NCBI RefSeq assembly: GCF_001425865.1
Contig: NZ_LMDS01000004.1
Span: 931,586-995,585 of the forward strand
Reading direction: 5' to 3'
DNA: 64,000 bases
Origin: Rhizobacter sp. Root404
GTDB lineage: Bacteria > Pseudomonadota > Gammaproteobacteria > Burkholderiales > Burkholderiaceae_C
Under the pieces are notes generated by a model, which was given only the letters and a program-made list of their open reading frames with translations, made no database searches and was not told the origin of the DNA. The position numbers were made by a program, and so were the translations under genes. Positions 17,686 to 26,237 of this stretch are shown here, one piece after another (positions within the stretch are counted from its first letter, which is position 1; each line of letters opens with the position of its first letter).

Positions 17686-18732
17686 TTGAACCTCATCACC
17701 ACCTCACCCCGCCGCGCCGTGTTCGCCACCCTCTCGTTCGCGCTCACGCTCGCCGTCCTGCCCGCCCGCGCGCAGGACGTGCCCGTCAAATTCCAGCTCG
17801 ACTGGCGTTTCGAGGGCCCGGCCGCGCTGTTCCTGGTGCCGGAGGCCAAGGGCTACTTCAAGGCCGAGAAGCTGGCCGTGACGGTCGACGCCGGCAACGG
17901 CTCCGGCGGCACGGTGACGCGCGTCGCCTCCGGCGCCTACGACATGGGCTTCGCCGACCTGGCCGCGCTGATGGAGTTCCAGGCCAACAACCCGACCGCG
18001 CCGAAGCCGGTCGCGGTGATGATGGTCTACAACGACACGCCGGCCGCGGTGCTGGCGCTGAAGAAGTCCGGCATCAAGACCCCGGCCGACCTGAAGGGCA
18101 AGAAGCTCGGCGCGCCGGTGTTCGACGCCGGCCGCAAGGCCTGGCCGATCTTCGCGAAGGCCAACGGCATTGCCGACGTGACCTGGACCGCGATGGACCC
18201 GAGCCTGCGCGAGACGATGCTGGTGCGCGGCGACATCGACGCGATCACCGGCTTCTCGTTCACCTCGCTGCTCAACCTCGAGGCGCGCGGCGTCAAGACG
18301 GAGGACATCGTCGTGCTGCCGTATCCGAGCTTCGGTGTGAAGCTGTATGGCAACGCGATCATCGTCTCGGACGCCTTCCTGAAGAAGAACCCGGAGGCGG
18401 TGCGCGGCTTCCTGCGCGCGTTCACCAAGGGCATGAAGGACGTGATCGCGGACCCGAAGGCGGCAATCGCGACCGTCAAGGCGCGCGACGGCCTGGTCGA
18501 CGTCGCGCTCGAGGAGCGCCGCCTGAAGCTCGCGCTCGATGCAACCGTGCTGACCCCGAACGCGAAGGCCGAGGGCTTCGGCAACATCTCGGCGCCGCGC
18601 CTGAGCCTGATGGGCAGCCAGGTGTCGGATGCATTCGCGACCAAGGCGCGGGTCGACAGCGCGACGATCTGGAACGGCGCGTTCCTGCCGCCCGCCGCGG
18701 ATCGGGACATCTTCAAGGTCGCCAAGAAGTAA
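17686..18732 (+). CDS. NMT1/THI5-like ABC substrate-binding protein
   Basis: A 348-residue periplasmic binding protein of the NMT1/SsuA-like class, used for pyrimidine-like, nitrate, sulfonate or related ligands. The start is a TTG at 17686, supported by GGAG five bases upstream. It gives a full signal peptide, with a hydrophobic FATLSFALTLAVLPARAQ. The mature part opens VPVKFQLDWRFEGPAALFLV, with the family's DWRFEGP-like start. It then has GSGGTVTRVASGAYDMGFAD and GAPVFDAGRKAWP. It is the first gene of an SBP-ATPase-permease set between the purine genes and ureD, followed by a deaminase. A purine or pyrimidine-like ligand is therefore plausible but unproven. Confidence 0.9.
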   Translation: MNLITTSPRRAVFATLSFALTLAVLPARAQDVPVKFQLDWRFEGPAALFLVPEAKGYFKAEKLAVTVDAGNGSGGTVTRVASGAYDMGFADLAALMEFQANNPTAPKPVAVMMVYNDTPAAVLALKKSGIKTPADLKGKKLGAPVFDAGRKAWPIFAKANGIADVTWTAMDPSLRETMLVRGDIDAITGFSFTSLLNLEARGVKTEDIVVLPYPSFGVKLYGNAIIVSDAFLKKNPEAVRGFLRAFTKGMKDVIADPKAAIATVKARDGLVDVALEERRLKLALDATVLTPNAKAEGFGNISAPRLSLMGSQVSDAFATKARVDSATIWNGAFLPPAADRDIFKVAKK

Positions 18733-18740
18733 GCGCCGCG

Positions 18741-19565
18741 ATGCCTGCGTTCGTCGATTTCTCCAAGGTCTGGCTGGCCTACAACGAGGACCTCCTCGCG
18801 CAGCAGCAATTCGCGGTCGAGGACATCTCGCTGACCGTCGAGCGCGGCGAGTTCATCGCGATCGTCGGGCCGTCGGGCTGCGGCAAGTCGACCTTCATGA
18901 AGCTCGCGACCGGGCTGAAGCGGCCGTCGCGGGGCCAGATCCTGATCGACGGGCGCGAAGTGAGCGGGCCGCTGAAGATCACCGGCATGGCGTTCCAGTC
19001 GTCGTCGCTGCTGCCGTGGCGGACGACGCTCGGCAACGTGCTGCTGCCGCTCGAGATCGTCGAGCCGTACCGATCGTCGTTCCGCGCCAGGCGGGCCGAG
19101 TACGAGGCGAAGGGCCGCCAGTTGCTGCAAAGCGTCGGCCTCGGCGGCTACGAGGACAAGTTTCCCTGGGAGCTGTCCGGCGGCATGCAGCAGCGCGCCT
19201 CGATCTGCCGCGCGCTGATCCACGAGCCGAAGATGCTGCTGCTCGACGAGCCGTTCGGCGCACTCGACGCCTTCACCCGCGAGGAGCTGTGGTGCATCCT
19301 GCGCGACCTGCAGGCGGTGCAGCAGTTCAACGTGATTCTGGTAACGCACGACCTGCGGGAAGCGGTGTTCCTGGCCGACACCGTCTATGTGATGAGCCGG
19401 TCGCCGGGGCGCATCGTCGCGAAGCGGGTGATCGAGCTGCCGCGGCCACGGGAACTCGAACTCACGTACACGAAGGAGTTCACCGACATCGTGCTCGAAC
19501 TGCGCGAGCACATCGGGGCGATCCGCAAGCCTCTGTCTAAGGTGGCACCGGAGTTGGCCTCGTGA
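18741..19565 (+). CDS. ABC importer ATPase (NMT1-type system)
   Basis: A 274-residue ATP-binding subunit of the nitrate/sulfonate/taurine class. It shows Walker A GPSGCGKST, a Q-loop in GMAFQSSSLLPWRTTLGN, signature LSGGMQQR, Walker B MLLLDEPFGALDA and the H-loop VTHD. It starts eight bases after the binding-protein stop and energises uptake with the permease at 19669. Between this gene and the permease lies a 103-base gap holding a copy of a dispersed intergenic repeat. No anomalies were seen in the ATPase itself. Confidence 0.94.
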   Translation: MPAFVDFSKVWLAYNEDLLAQQQFAVEDISLTVERGEFIAIVGPSGCGKSTFMKLATGLKRPSRGQILIDGREVSGPLKITGMAFQSSSLLPWRTTLGNVLLPLEIVEPYRSSFRARRAEYEAKGRQLLQSVGLGGYEDKFPWELSGGMQQRASICRALIHEPKMLLLDEPFGALDAFTREELWCILRDLQAVQQFNVILVTHDLREAVFLADTVYVMSRSPGRIVAKRVIELPRPRELELTYTKEFTDIVLELREHIGAIRKPLSKVAPELAS

Positions 19566-19571
19566 GCTGCG

Positions 19572-19599
19572 GCGCGTCGCGGCAGGCGGCACCCGGCAG
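19572..19599. repeat. Dispersed intergenic repeat motif (copy 1)
   Basis: A 28-base stretch containing tcgcggcaggcggcacccgg, in the gap between the ATPase and permease genes. The same motif recurs with at most one or two changes at 26482-26507, and in inverted orientation at 26689-26714. It is G+C-rich and non-coding, so it looks like part of a dispersed element rather than a regulatory site. Confidence 0.6.
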
Positions 19600-19668
19600 A
19601 GGCTCTTCCACCGAAAAGCCCCGGTGCTCGCCGCAAAGGCGCGCCGACCGACGCACAACCGCCAACAA

Positions 19669-20433
19669 ATGACCCGACAACAACAAGAACGCATCGCCCC
19701 CTGGGTGCTGCTCGTCATCGTGCTGATCCTGTGGGAGGCGATCTGCCGCGGCTTCGCGATCTCCGAATTCATCTTCCCGGCCCCGAGCGCCATCATCGCC
19801 AAGATCATCGAGCAGGGCCCGCTGATCGCCGGCCATGCCTGGCGCACGTTCTGGGTCACGATGGTCGGGTTCGGGATCTCGATCGTCGTCGGCGTGTTGC
19901 TGGGCTTCGTGATCGGCAGCTCGCGCATGGCATACGCGGCGATGTACCCGCTGATGACCGGGTTCAACGCGTTGCCGAAAGCGGCATTCGTACCGATCCT
20001 GGTGGTGTGGTTCGGCATCGGCGTCGGCCCAGCGGTGCTGACCGCGTTCCTGATCTCGTTCTTCCCGATCACGGTCAACATCGCGACCGGGCTGGCCACG
20101 CTCGAACCCGAGCTGGAGGACGTCCTGCGCGTGCTCGGCGCGCGACGCTGGGACGTGCTGATGAAGGTCGGCCTGCCACGCTCGATGCCGTATTTCTTCG
20201 CGTCGCTGAAGGTCGCGATCACGCTGGCGTTCGTCGGCACCACGGTGTCGGAGATGACCGCGGCGAACGAGGGCATCGGCTACCTGCTGATCTCGGCCGG
20301 CTCGTCGATGCAGATGGGGCTCGCGTTCGCCGGCCTGGTCGTCGTCGGCGCGATGGCGATGGCGATGTACGAGCTGTTCGCGGTGATCGAGAAGCGCACC
20401 ACCGCCTGGGCGCACCGGGGCGCGCATTCCTGA
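19669..20433 (+). CDS. ABC importer permease (NMT1-type system)
   Basis: A 254-residue inner-membrane permease of the binding-protein-dependent transport class. It has about six membrane helices. The EAA coupling loop is visible in LEPELEDVLRVLGARRWDVLMKVGLP, where the family pattern EAAxxxGAxxxxxxxxIxxP is recognisable. The start at 19669 (MTRQQQERIAPW) is chosen over an upstream frame that runs through the repeat motif. It completes the importer with the genes at 17686 and 18741 and precedes the deaminase gene by 36 bases. Confidence 0.92.
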   Translation: MTRQQQERIAPWVLLVIVLILWEAICRGFAISEFIFPAPSAIIAKIIEQGPLIAGHAWRTFWVTMVGFGISIVVGVLLGFVIGSSRMAYAAMYPLMTGFNALPKAAFVPILVVWFGIGVGPAVLTAFLISFFPITVNIATGLATLEPELEDVLRVLGARRWDVLMKVGLPRSMPYFFASLKVAITLAFVGTTVSEMTAANEGIGYLLISAGSSMQMGLAFAGLVVVGAMAMAMYELFAVIEKRTTAWAHRGAHS

Positions 20434-20469
20434 TGCAGACTTGAGGCTTCGCCAGCCCCGCCTCCACCC

Positions 20470-20991
20470 GTGAACCCCAACCGACCGGCTCCCCCGGGCA
20501 TCGACCCCACGCCGCAGCAGATGCAACGTCACCTGCGCACCGCGAACGCGATCGCCCGCCGCGCGCTGGAGAACGGCCACCACCCGTTCGGCGCCGTGCT
20601 GGTCGGCCCCGACCACGAGACGGTGCTCAGCGAACAGGGCAACGTCGACTCGGTCAACCACGCCGAGGCGGTGCTCGCACGCATGGCCTCGAAGGCCTTC
20701 ACGACCGAGGAGTTGTGGGGCTGCACGCTCTACACGACCGTCGAGCCGTGTTGCATGTGCGCCGGCACGCAGTATTGGGCACACATCGGCCGGCTGGTCT
20801 ACGGCATGGACGAGCGCCGCCTGCTCGACTTCACCGGCAACCATCCCGAGAACGCCACGCTCGACCTGCCCTGCCGTGCCGTGTTCGCCGCCGGCCAGAA
20901 GGACATCCGCGTCTGGGGCCCGGTGCCCGAGGTCGAGGCCGAGATCGCCGCGCTGCACGTCACGTTCTGGCAGCGCGACGCGGCCGCCTGA
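20470..20991 (+). CDS. CDA-fold nucleoside/guanine deaminase
   Basis: A 173-residue zinc deaminase of the cytidine deaminase fold. The zinc and proton-shuttle motifs are NHAEAV (HxE) and EPCCMC (PCxxC). The segment CAGTQYWAHIGRLVYGM resembles bacterial CDA-type guanine deaminases and related nucleoside deaminases. The substrate is probably guanine or another purine or pyrimidine base brought in by the adjacent ABC importer. The GTG at 20470 gives a full N-terminus without a clear ribosome site, and the ATG at 20521 is an alternative. Its stop overlaps the ureD start (TGATG), which couples a deaminase to the urease accessory gene. Confidence 0.85.
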   Translation: MNPNRPAPPGIDPTPQQMQRHLRTANAIARRALENGHHPFGAVLVGPDHETVLSEQGNVDSVNHAEAVLARMASKAFTTEELWGCTLYTTVEPCCMCAGTQYWAHIGRLVYGMDERRLLDFTGNHPENATLDLPCRAVFAAGQKDIRVWGPVPEVEAEIAALHVTFWQRDAAA

Positions 20992-21836
20992 TGGCGCACT
21001 GGCAAGGCGCGCTGACGCTGGCCTATCGGCGCGACGAACTGCGGGGCGCGCCGCGCACCGTGCTCCACGACCGCCACGACGGCCCGCTGCGCGTGCTCGC
21101 GAGCCTGTATCCGGAAGGCGATTCGATCTGCCACAACGTGCTCGTGCACCCGCCCGGCGGGCTGGTGGGAGGCGATGCACTGACCATCACGTTGACGCTC
21201 GGCGACGACGCGCACGCGCTGATCACGACCCCGGGCGCGACCCGCTTCTACCGCAGCACCGGCGCCCCGGCGACCCAAGCCTTGCACGCCACCGTGGCAG
21301 CCGGTGCCCGCCTCGAGTGGCTGCCGCTCGAGACCATCGCCTACAGCGGCTGCATCGCCGAAAACCTGATGCGCTTCGATCTCGCGCCGGGGGCCGAGAT
21401 GATCGGCTGGGACCTGCTCGCGCTCGGCCTGCCCAACGCCGACCAGCCGTTCGTGCGCGGCCGCTTCACGCAGTCGCTCGCGCTGCCCCGGCGCTGGCTG
21501 GAACGCGGCGTGATCGACGCGGCGGATTCGCTGCTGCTCGACTCGCCGCTCGGCTGGGCCGGGCATCGCGTGCTCGGCACGGTCTGGTTCGCCGCCGGCG
21601 GCGCGCTCGCCGCGCCGCGCCGCGAAGCGCTGCTCGAGGCCGCGCGCGCCGCCGCGTCGGCCGATCCGCTCGCGGCACATGCGGGCGCGACCGCCGTGCA
21701 CGACGGCATCGTCGTGCTGCGCGTGCTCGCGCCGCGGGTGGAGCCGGCGATGACGCTGCTGACCCGCATCCGCGCGGCCTGGCGCGAGCTGGCCTGGCAG
21801 CTGCCGGCGACGACGCCGCGGGTCTGGCGCACCTGA
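20991..21836 (+). CDS. ureD: Urease accessory protein UreD
   Basis: A 281-residue UreD/UreH scaffold. It binds apo-urease and forms the UreDFG complex that delivers nickel. Typical segments are LYPEGDSICHNVLVHPPGGLVGGD (with the HPPGGLVGGD signature), TTPGATRFYRS and LEWLPLETIAYSG. Its start overlaps the stop of the deaminase gene. It is separated by about 18 kb from ureABC and by about 31 kb from ureEF, unlike compact urease clusters. The protein is full length, with no sign of decay. Confidence 0.95.
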   Translation: MAHWQGALTLAYRRDELRGAPRTVLHDRHDGPLRVLASLYPEGDSICHNVLVHPPGGLVGGDALTITLTLGDDAHALITTPGATRFYRSTGAPATQALHATVAAGARLEWLPLETIAYSGCIAENLMRFDLAPGAEMIGWDLLALGLPNADQPFVRGRFTQSLALPRRWLERGVIDAADSLLLDSPLGWAGHRVLGTVWFAAGGALAAPRREALLEAARAAASADPLAAHAGATAVHDGIVVLRVLAPRVEPAMTLLTRIRAAWRELAWQLPATTPRVWRT

Positions 21837-21923
21837 ACGGGATGTGATTTCGTGCGCGAACGGCGCACTCTGTTACCGGACGGCGCGCCCCGCCCCGCGC
21901 GGCCGCTCCCTAGACTTCCAGGC

Positions 21924-22259
21924 ATGGACAAGCCCACCTCTTACGTCGTCCCCGGCGCACTCGCGCTGCTGCTGTGGAGCGCTGCGGCGGCACACGCCGC
22001 CCAGCCGTGCCGCATCGACGGGCGCCTGGTGATCCGCTCCACGCCATGCCCGGTGGTGAAGGCCGTCGCTCCGACGACCCGGCCCCCGGCGAGCGCGCTG
22101 GTGGCCGCGGCCGACGAGGCCGACGCCGACGCGCCGAAGAAGCGCACGATCGCCGAGATCATGCGCGAGCGCGAGGCCGACATCCGCCACCGCCCGGCCG
22201 CCGAACCCGTCCAGCGCGACGGCGCCAGCGTGCTGCGCGACCGGATGGGCGCGCTCTGA
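21924..22259 (+). CDS. Small secreted hypothetical protein
   Basis: An 111-residue protein with a signal peptide (hydrophobic GALALLLWSAAAAHAA, cleavage near residue 28). Next comes a short segment with two cysteines (PCRIDGRLVIRSTPCPVV), then an Ala/Asp-rich linker and a charged helix (KKRTIAEIMREREADIRHR). The Cys pair and layout recall short DUF4124-like periplasmic proteins, but I do not recognise the family. It lies between ureD and the convergent GST gene. Coding potential is supported by the signal peptide and frame bias. Confidence 0.65.
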   Translation: MDKPTSYVVPGALALLLWSAAAAHAAQPCRIDGRLVIRSTPCPVVKAVAPTTRPPASALVAAADEADADAPKKRTIAEIMREREADIRHRPAAEPVQRDGASVLRDRMGAL

Positions 22260-22269
22260 CGCCCCGACC

Positions 22270-22944
22270 TCAGTCGTTCGCGAAGCTGTAGGGGCCGCCG
22301 CGCTCCAGCGCCTGCTTGTAGGCGGGGCGCGCGTGGATGCGCTTCAGGAAGGCCATCAGCTTCGGCCGCCTTGAATCAAGCCCGGCGCGCTGCGCCGCCG
22401 CCTCGACCGGAAAGCTCATCATGATGTCGGCGGCGCTGAACTCGGGGCCGGCGAACCACTCGCTGCGTCCGAGTTCCGCCTCCATGAAATCGAGCTGGCG
22501 CTTCAGGTTCGGCTCGACCATCGCGGCCAGCACCTTGTCCGAGATGCCGCGCGCGATCGGCTTCACGAAGAACGGCATCGGCGTGACCTTGATGCGCTCG
22601 AAGATCAGCTTCAGCAGCAGCGGCGGCATCGCCGACCCTTCGGCGAAATGCACCCAGTAGGTCCAGCGCCGCTTCTCGGGCGTCCCGGCGGCAGGCACCA
22701 GGCGGCCCTGGCCGTAGCGCTCAAGCAGGTACTCGACGATCGCGCCCGTCTCGGCCACGGTCACGTCGCCATCGGTGATCACCGGCGACTTGCCGAGCGG
22801 GTGCACCTTCAACAGCGAAGGTGGTGCGAGCATCGTCTTCGCGTCGCGTTCGTACTTCTGAATCTCGTACGGCACGCCAAGCTCCTCGAGCAGCCACAGC
22901 ACGCGCTGCGAGCGCGAGTTGTTCAGGTGGTGGACGGTCAGCAT
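22270..22944 (-). CDS. Glutathione S-transferase family protein
   Basis: A 224-residue cytosolic GST. The N-terminal thioredoxin-fold domain begins MLTVHHLNNSRSQRVLWLLEE. It carries the conserved Ser of NNSRSQR and the cis-Pro/Ser GSH-binding motifs GKSPVITD and VAETGAIVEYL. The C-terminal helical domain has the N-capping region EWFAGPEFSAADIMMSFP. The ATG at 22944 is preferred over a GTG four codons upstream. It likely conjugates or reduces electrophiles with glutathione; the substrate is unknown. It is convergent with the small secreted gene and divergent from the gspA-like gene. Confidence 0.92.
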   Translation of the reverse strand: MLTVHHLNNSRSQRVLWLLEELGVPYEIQKYERDAKTMLAPPSLLKVHPLGKSPVITDGDVTVAETGAIVEYLLERYGQGRLVPAAGTPEKRRWTYWVHFAEGSAMPPLLLKLIFERIKVTPMPFFVKPIARGISDKVLAAMVEPNLKRQLDFMEAELGRSEWFAGPEFSAADIMMSFPVEAAAQRAGLDSRRPKLMAFLKRIHARPAYKQALERGGPYSFAND

Positions 22945-23024
22945 GGGGCGAGGCACTCCGGTTTTCGACTGGTCGGGATTGTGACCGGGCCGCTGGTGCC
23001 GTGCCCGCGGTATTCTCGGCCCCC

Positions 23025-24707
23025 ATGTATGCGCCCTTTTTCGGTCTGAAGCACGAGCCGTTCTCGATCGCGCCGGACCCGCGCTACCTGTTCATGAGCG
23101 AGCGCCATCGCGAGGCGCTGGCGCACCTGCTGTACGGCGTGAACGGCGGCGGCGGCTTCGTGCTGCTGAGCGGCGAGATCGGCGCGGGCAAGACCACGGT
23201 GTGCCGCTGCTTCCTCGAGCAGATCCCGCGGCGCACCAACGTCGCCTACATCTTCAATCCGAAGCTCACGGTGCCCGAGCTGCTGCAGTCGGTGTGCGAG
23301 GAGTTCGGCATCCCGAAGCCGGCGCCGGCGCACGGCGGGGAACCCACCGTCAAGGACTACCTCGATCCGCTCAACGAGTTCCTGCTCAAGACCCATGCGG
23401 TCGGGCAGAACAACGTGCTGATCATCGACGAGGCGCAGATGCTCTCGGCCGAAGTGCTGGAGCAGCTGCGCCTGCTGACCAACCTCGAGACCAACGAGCG
23501 CAAGCTGCTGCAGATCATCCTGATCGGCCAGCCCGAGCTGCGCGACCTGCTGGCCAGGCCGGAGCTCGAGCAGCTCGCGCAGCGCGTGATCGCGCGCTAT
23601 CACCTCGGCGCACTGACCGAGGACGAGACCGAGCGCTACATCCGCCACCGCCTGTCGGTCGCCGGCATGACGGTGGCGATGCCGTTCGACGCCAAGTCGA
23701 TGCAGCGCATCCACGAACTCTCGCGCGGCGTGCCGCGGCGCATCAACCTGCTGTGCGACCGCGCGCTGTTGGGCGCGTACGCCAGCGGCAAGGGCCAGGT
23801 CGACCGCGCGATCGTCGACAAGGCCGGCGCCGAGGTGTTCGACAAGGAGGGCGCCGGCCTGCGCGCCCACCTGCCCGCGAACCGGCGCCAGTTCTGGAAC
23901 ACGGCCGCGCTGGTCGGCGCCGGCGCGGCGGTGATCGCGCTGGTCGTGTCCTTCGGCTGGCCGCGCGGCGAGTCGACGGCCGTCACGGCCGCGCCGTCCG
24001 CATCGGCCGCCTCTGCCGCGGCGCGTCTCGCGACGGCCGGCGCCTCCGCGGCCGCCAGCGCGGCGCCGGCTGACGGCGCGGCCCAGGGGTTCCTGACCGC
24101 CGCGGAATTGCCGCAACGATTCAAGACCCTGACTCGCGACGAGCGCGACGCCTGGCGGCAGCTGGCGCCCGCCTGGAAAGTCACGCTCGAGGACGGCGAG
24201 CCGTGCACGGTGGCGCAGCGCAGCCAGCTGCAGTGTTTCCGCAGCGCGAACAGCACGCTCGCGCTGATCCGCCAGCTCGATCGCCCCGGCATCGTGACGT
24301 TGCGCGACGAGACCGACCGCCCCGTGTATGCGCTGCTGACCGGCCTGGGCAACGACACCGCGACGCTGCGCATCGGCGAGACCGCCCAGACGATCAAGCT
24401 GGTTTCGCTGGCCAGCCTGTGGCGCGGCGATTTCGCGACCTTCTGGCGCGTGCCGGCCGGCATGACCGGCAAGGTCATCGACGCCGGTTCCGGCGCGCCG
24501 GCCGCCGGCGTCGCGCGTCAGCTCGCGGCGCTCAACGGCCTGCCGGTCGCGGCCAGCGATTCGGAGTGGAAGTCGCAGGTCTCCGCCTTCCAGCTCGCCC
24601 AGGGCCTCAAGGCCGACGGCATCGCCGGTCCGACCACCTTCATGCAGCTCAACCGCGCGACCGGCGTCGACGAACCGCGCCTGCGCGGCGCCGCCCCGAC
24701 GCCCTGA
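23025..24707 (+). CDS. gspA: General secretion pathway protein A (ExeA-like ATPase)
   Basis: A 560-residue protein of the ExeA/GspA type, which helps pass and assemble the type II secretin through peptidoglycan. It begins MYAPFFGLKHEPFSIAPDPR, the family hallmark. The cytoplasmic AAA ATPase has Walker A GEIGAGKTT, Walker B VLIIDEAQ and an arginine-rich sensor region. A single membrane helix lies near residues 286-305 (TAALVGAGAAVIALVVSFGW), then an Ala-rich linker. A C-terminal peptidoglycan-binding domain follows, with SAFQLAQGLKADGIAGPTTF near residues 525-545. It pairs with the gspB gene 12 bases downstream. No other type II secretion genes lie in the window. Confidence 0.93.
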   Translation: MYAPFFGLKHEPFSIAPDPRYLFMSERHREALAHLLYGVNGGGGFVLLSGEIGAGKTTVCRCFLEQIPRRTNVAYIFNPKLTVPELLQSVCEEFGIPKPAPAHGGEPTVKDYLDPLNEFLLKTHAVGQNNVLIIDEAQMLSAEVLEQLRLLTNLETNERKLLQIILIGQPELRDLLARPELEQLAQRVIARYHLGALTEDETERYIRHRLSVAGMTVAMPFDAKSMQRIHELSRGVPRRINLLCDRALLGAYASGKGQVDRAIVDKAGAEVFDKEGAGLRAHLPANRRQFWNTAALVGAGAAVIALVVSFGWPRGESTAVTAAPSASAASAAARLATAGASAAASAAPADGAAQGFLTAAELPQRFKTLTRDERDAWRQLAPAWKVTLEDGEPCTVAQRSQLQCFRSANSTLALIRQLDRPGIVTLRDETDRPVYALLTGLGNDTATLRIGETAQTIKLVSLASLWRGDFATFWRVPAGMTGKVIDAGSGAPAAGVARQLAALNGLPVAASDSEWKSQVSAFQLAQGLKADGIAGPTTFMQLNRATGVDEPRLRGAAPTP

Positions 24708-24719
24708 GGATCACCCGCC

Positions 24720-25454
24720 ATGTCCTACATCCTCGATGCGCTGCGCAAGGCCGATGCCGAGCGCGAACGCGGCCACGTGCCGGGCATCCATGCGCAGCCG
24801 GCGTTCGGCGGTCCGGCGCCGGCACCGGCGCGTGCCGCTGCGACGCCGTGGGGCTGGATCGGCGCGGGCGTCGTGATCGCGGTGCTGCTCGCCGCGCTGG
24901 CGTGGTCGCTGCTGCGTGGCGCGCCGCGCGAGGCGGTAGCGCAGGCGCCGGTGGGTCCGGCCATGGCCCCGACGCCGAGCGCGGTCGCGCCCACGGCAAC
25001 GCCCTCACCCGCGCCGACCATGGCCGCCGCGCCTGCGCCGGCGGCAGTCACCCAGACGGCACCCGCACCTGCCGCACCGGCACTGGCCAAGCCCGCGCCA
25101 GCCCCGGCGCCGGTGGCGCGCGCACCGAAGCCGGCGATGACCAGGCCGTCACCCGCCGCCCCTGCAGCGGCGGAGACGGGCGCAGCCCAGGCAGCACCTG
25201 CCGCCGCGACGGCGGCGTCGGCCAACCGCGTCTATGCGGTCAACGAGCTGCCGGACGACATCCGCCGCCAGCTGCCGGTGATCACGGTGGGCGGCTCGAT
25301 GTATTCATCAACGCCGGGCAACCGCATCCTGATCGTGAACGGCCAAGTGCTGCACGAGGGTGACCGGATCGGGCCGGAGCTGGTGCTGAGCCAGATCAAG
25401 GTCAAGGCTGCGGTGCTCGCGTTCCGCGGCTACCGCTACGAGATCGCGTTCTGA
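24720..25454 (+). CDS. gspB: General secretion pathway protein B
   Basis: A 244-residue bitopic inner-membrane partner of GspA. It opens MSYILDALRKADAERERGHV, the characteristic GspB start. One membrane helix is at about 41-63 (WGWIGAGVVIAVLLAALAWSLL). It is followed by a ~110-residue Pro/Ala-rich linker spanning the periplasm. The C-terminal GspB domain (about 175-244) includes LIVNGQVLHEGDRIGPELVL. It starts 12 bases after gspA, so both are probably co-transcribed. It is convergent with urtE, with ten bases between the stops and no visible terminator. Confidence 0.93.
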   Translation: MSYILDALRKADAERERGHVPGIHAQPAFGGPAPAPARAAATPWGWIGAGVVIAVLLAALAWSLLRGAPREAVAQAPVGPAMAPTPSAVAPTATPSPAPTMAAAPAPAAVTQTAPAPAAPALAKPAPAPAPVARAPKPAMTRPSPAAPAAAETGAAQAAPAAATAASANRVYAVNELPDDIRRQLPVITVGGSMYSSTPGNRILIVNGQVLHEGDRIGPELVLSQIKVKAAVLAFRGYRYEIAF

Positions 25455-25464
25455 GCGGCCGCGC

Positions 25465-26172
25465 TCAGATCGACATCAGCGCGCGCACGCCCTCGGCTTC
25501 CATGTCGGCGCCGCGGCCGCGCTGGATGATCTCGCCGCGCTCCATCACGATGTACTGGTCGGCGAGTTCGGCGGCGAAGTCGTAGAACTGCTCGACCAGC
25601 ACGATCGCCATCTTCTGCCCGCCGCTCATGCCGCGGTCGGCGAGCATGCGGATCACGCGGCCGATGTCCTTGATGATCGACGGCTGGATGCCCTCGGTCG
25701 GTTCGTCGAGGATCAGCAGCTTCGGCCCCGCGGCCAGCGCCCGAGCGAACGCCAGCTGCTGCTGCTGGCCGCCGGAGAGGTCACCACCGCGCCGGTTGAT
25801 CATCTGCTTGAGCACCGGGAACAGCTCGAACAGTTCGGGCGGAATCGGCGTCGAGCCGCTCTTGTAGGCCAGCCCCATGCGCAGGTTCTCCTGCACCGTC
25901 AGCCGCCCGAAGATCTCGCGGCCCTGCGGCACGTAGCCCACGCCCTTGCGGACGCGCTCGTACGGCGTGTCCTTGGTGATCGGGGCGCCGTCGAGCGTGA
26001 TGGTGCCGGTCTTGACGGGCACCACGCCCATCATGCTTTTCAGCAACGTCGTCTTGCCGACGCCGTTGCGGCCCAGGATCACGGTGACTTCGCCGACCTT
26101 CGCTTCCATGCTCAGGTTGCGCAGGATGTGCGAGCCGCCGTAGTACTGGTTGACGCCTTCGACTTTCAGCAT
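25465..26172 (-). CDS. urtE: Urea ABC transporter ATPase UrtE
   Basis: A 235-residue ATP-binding subunit of the branched-chain amino acid/urea transporter class (LivF-like). It has Walker A GRNGVGKTT, VPQGREIFGRLTVQENLRMG, signature LSGGQQQQ and Walker B LLILDEPTEGIQPS. MLKVEGVNQYYGGSHILRNL is a typical UrtE start. It serves the UrtBC permease with UrtD. Unlike the overlapping urtB, urtC and urtD genes, it is separated from urtD by 576 bases containing a large inverted repeat. Its transcription may therefore be partly uncoupled from the rest of the operon. Confidence 0.94.
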   Translation of the reverse strand: MLKVEGVNQYYGGSHILRNLSMEAKVGEVTVILGRNGVGKTTLLKSMMGVVPVKTGTITLDGAPITKDTPYERVRKGVGYVPQGREIFGRLTVQENLRMGLAYKSGSTPIPPELFELFPVLKQMINRRGGDLSGGQQQQLAFARALAAGPKLLILDEPTEGIQPSIIKDIGRVIRMLADRGMSGGQKMAIVLVEQFYDFAAELADQYIVMERGEIIQRGRGADMEAEGVRALMSI

Positions 26173-26237
26173 GTTCGTTCCACTCTTTCGGTCGGAGCGG
26201 CTCAGGCGCGCCCGGGTGGGCTGCACCGCGCCACGGA

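Noticed and set aside
16374..18700. Plus-strand open frame through the GDSL gene region into the ABC genes
   Set aside because: It is antisense to the GDSL esterase and out of frame with the binding protein; the encoded sequence is Arg/Gly-rich noise.
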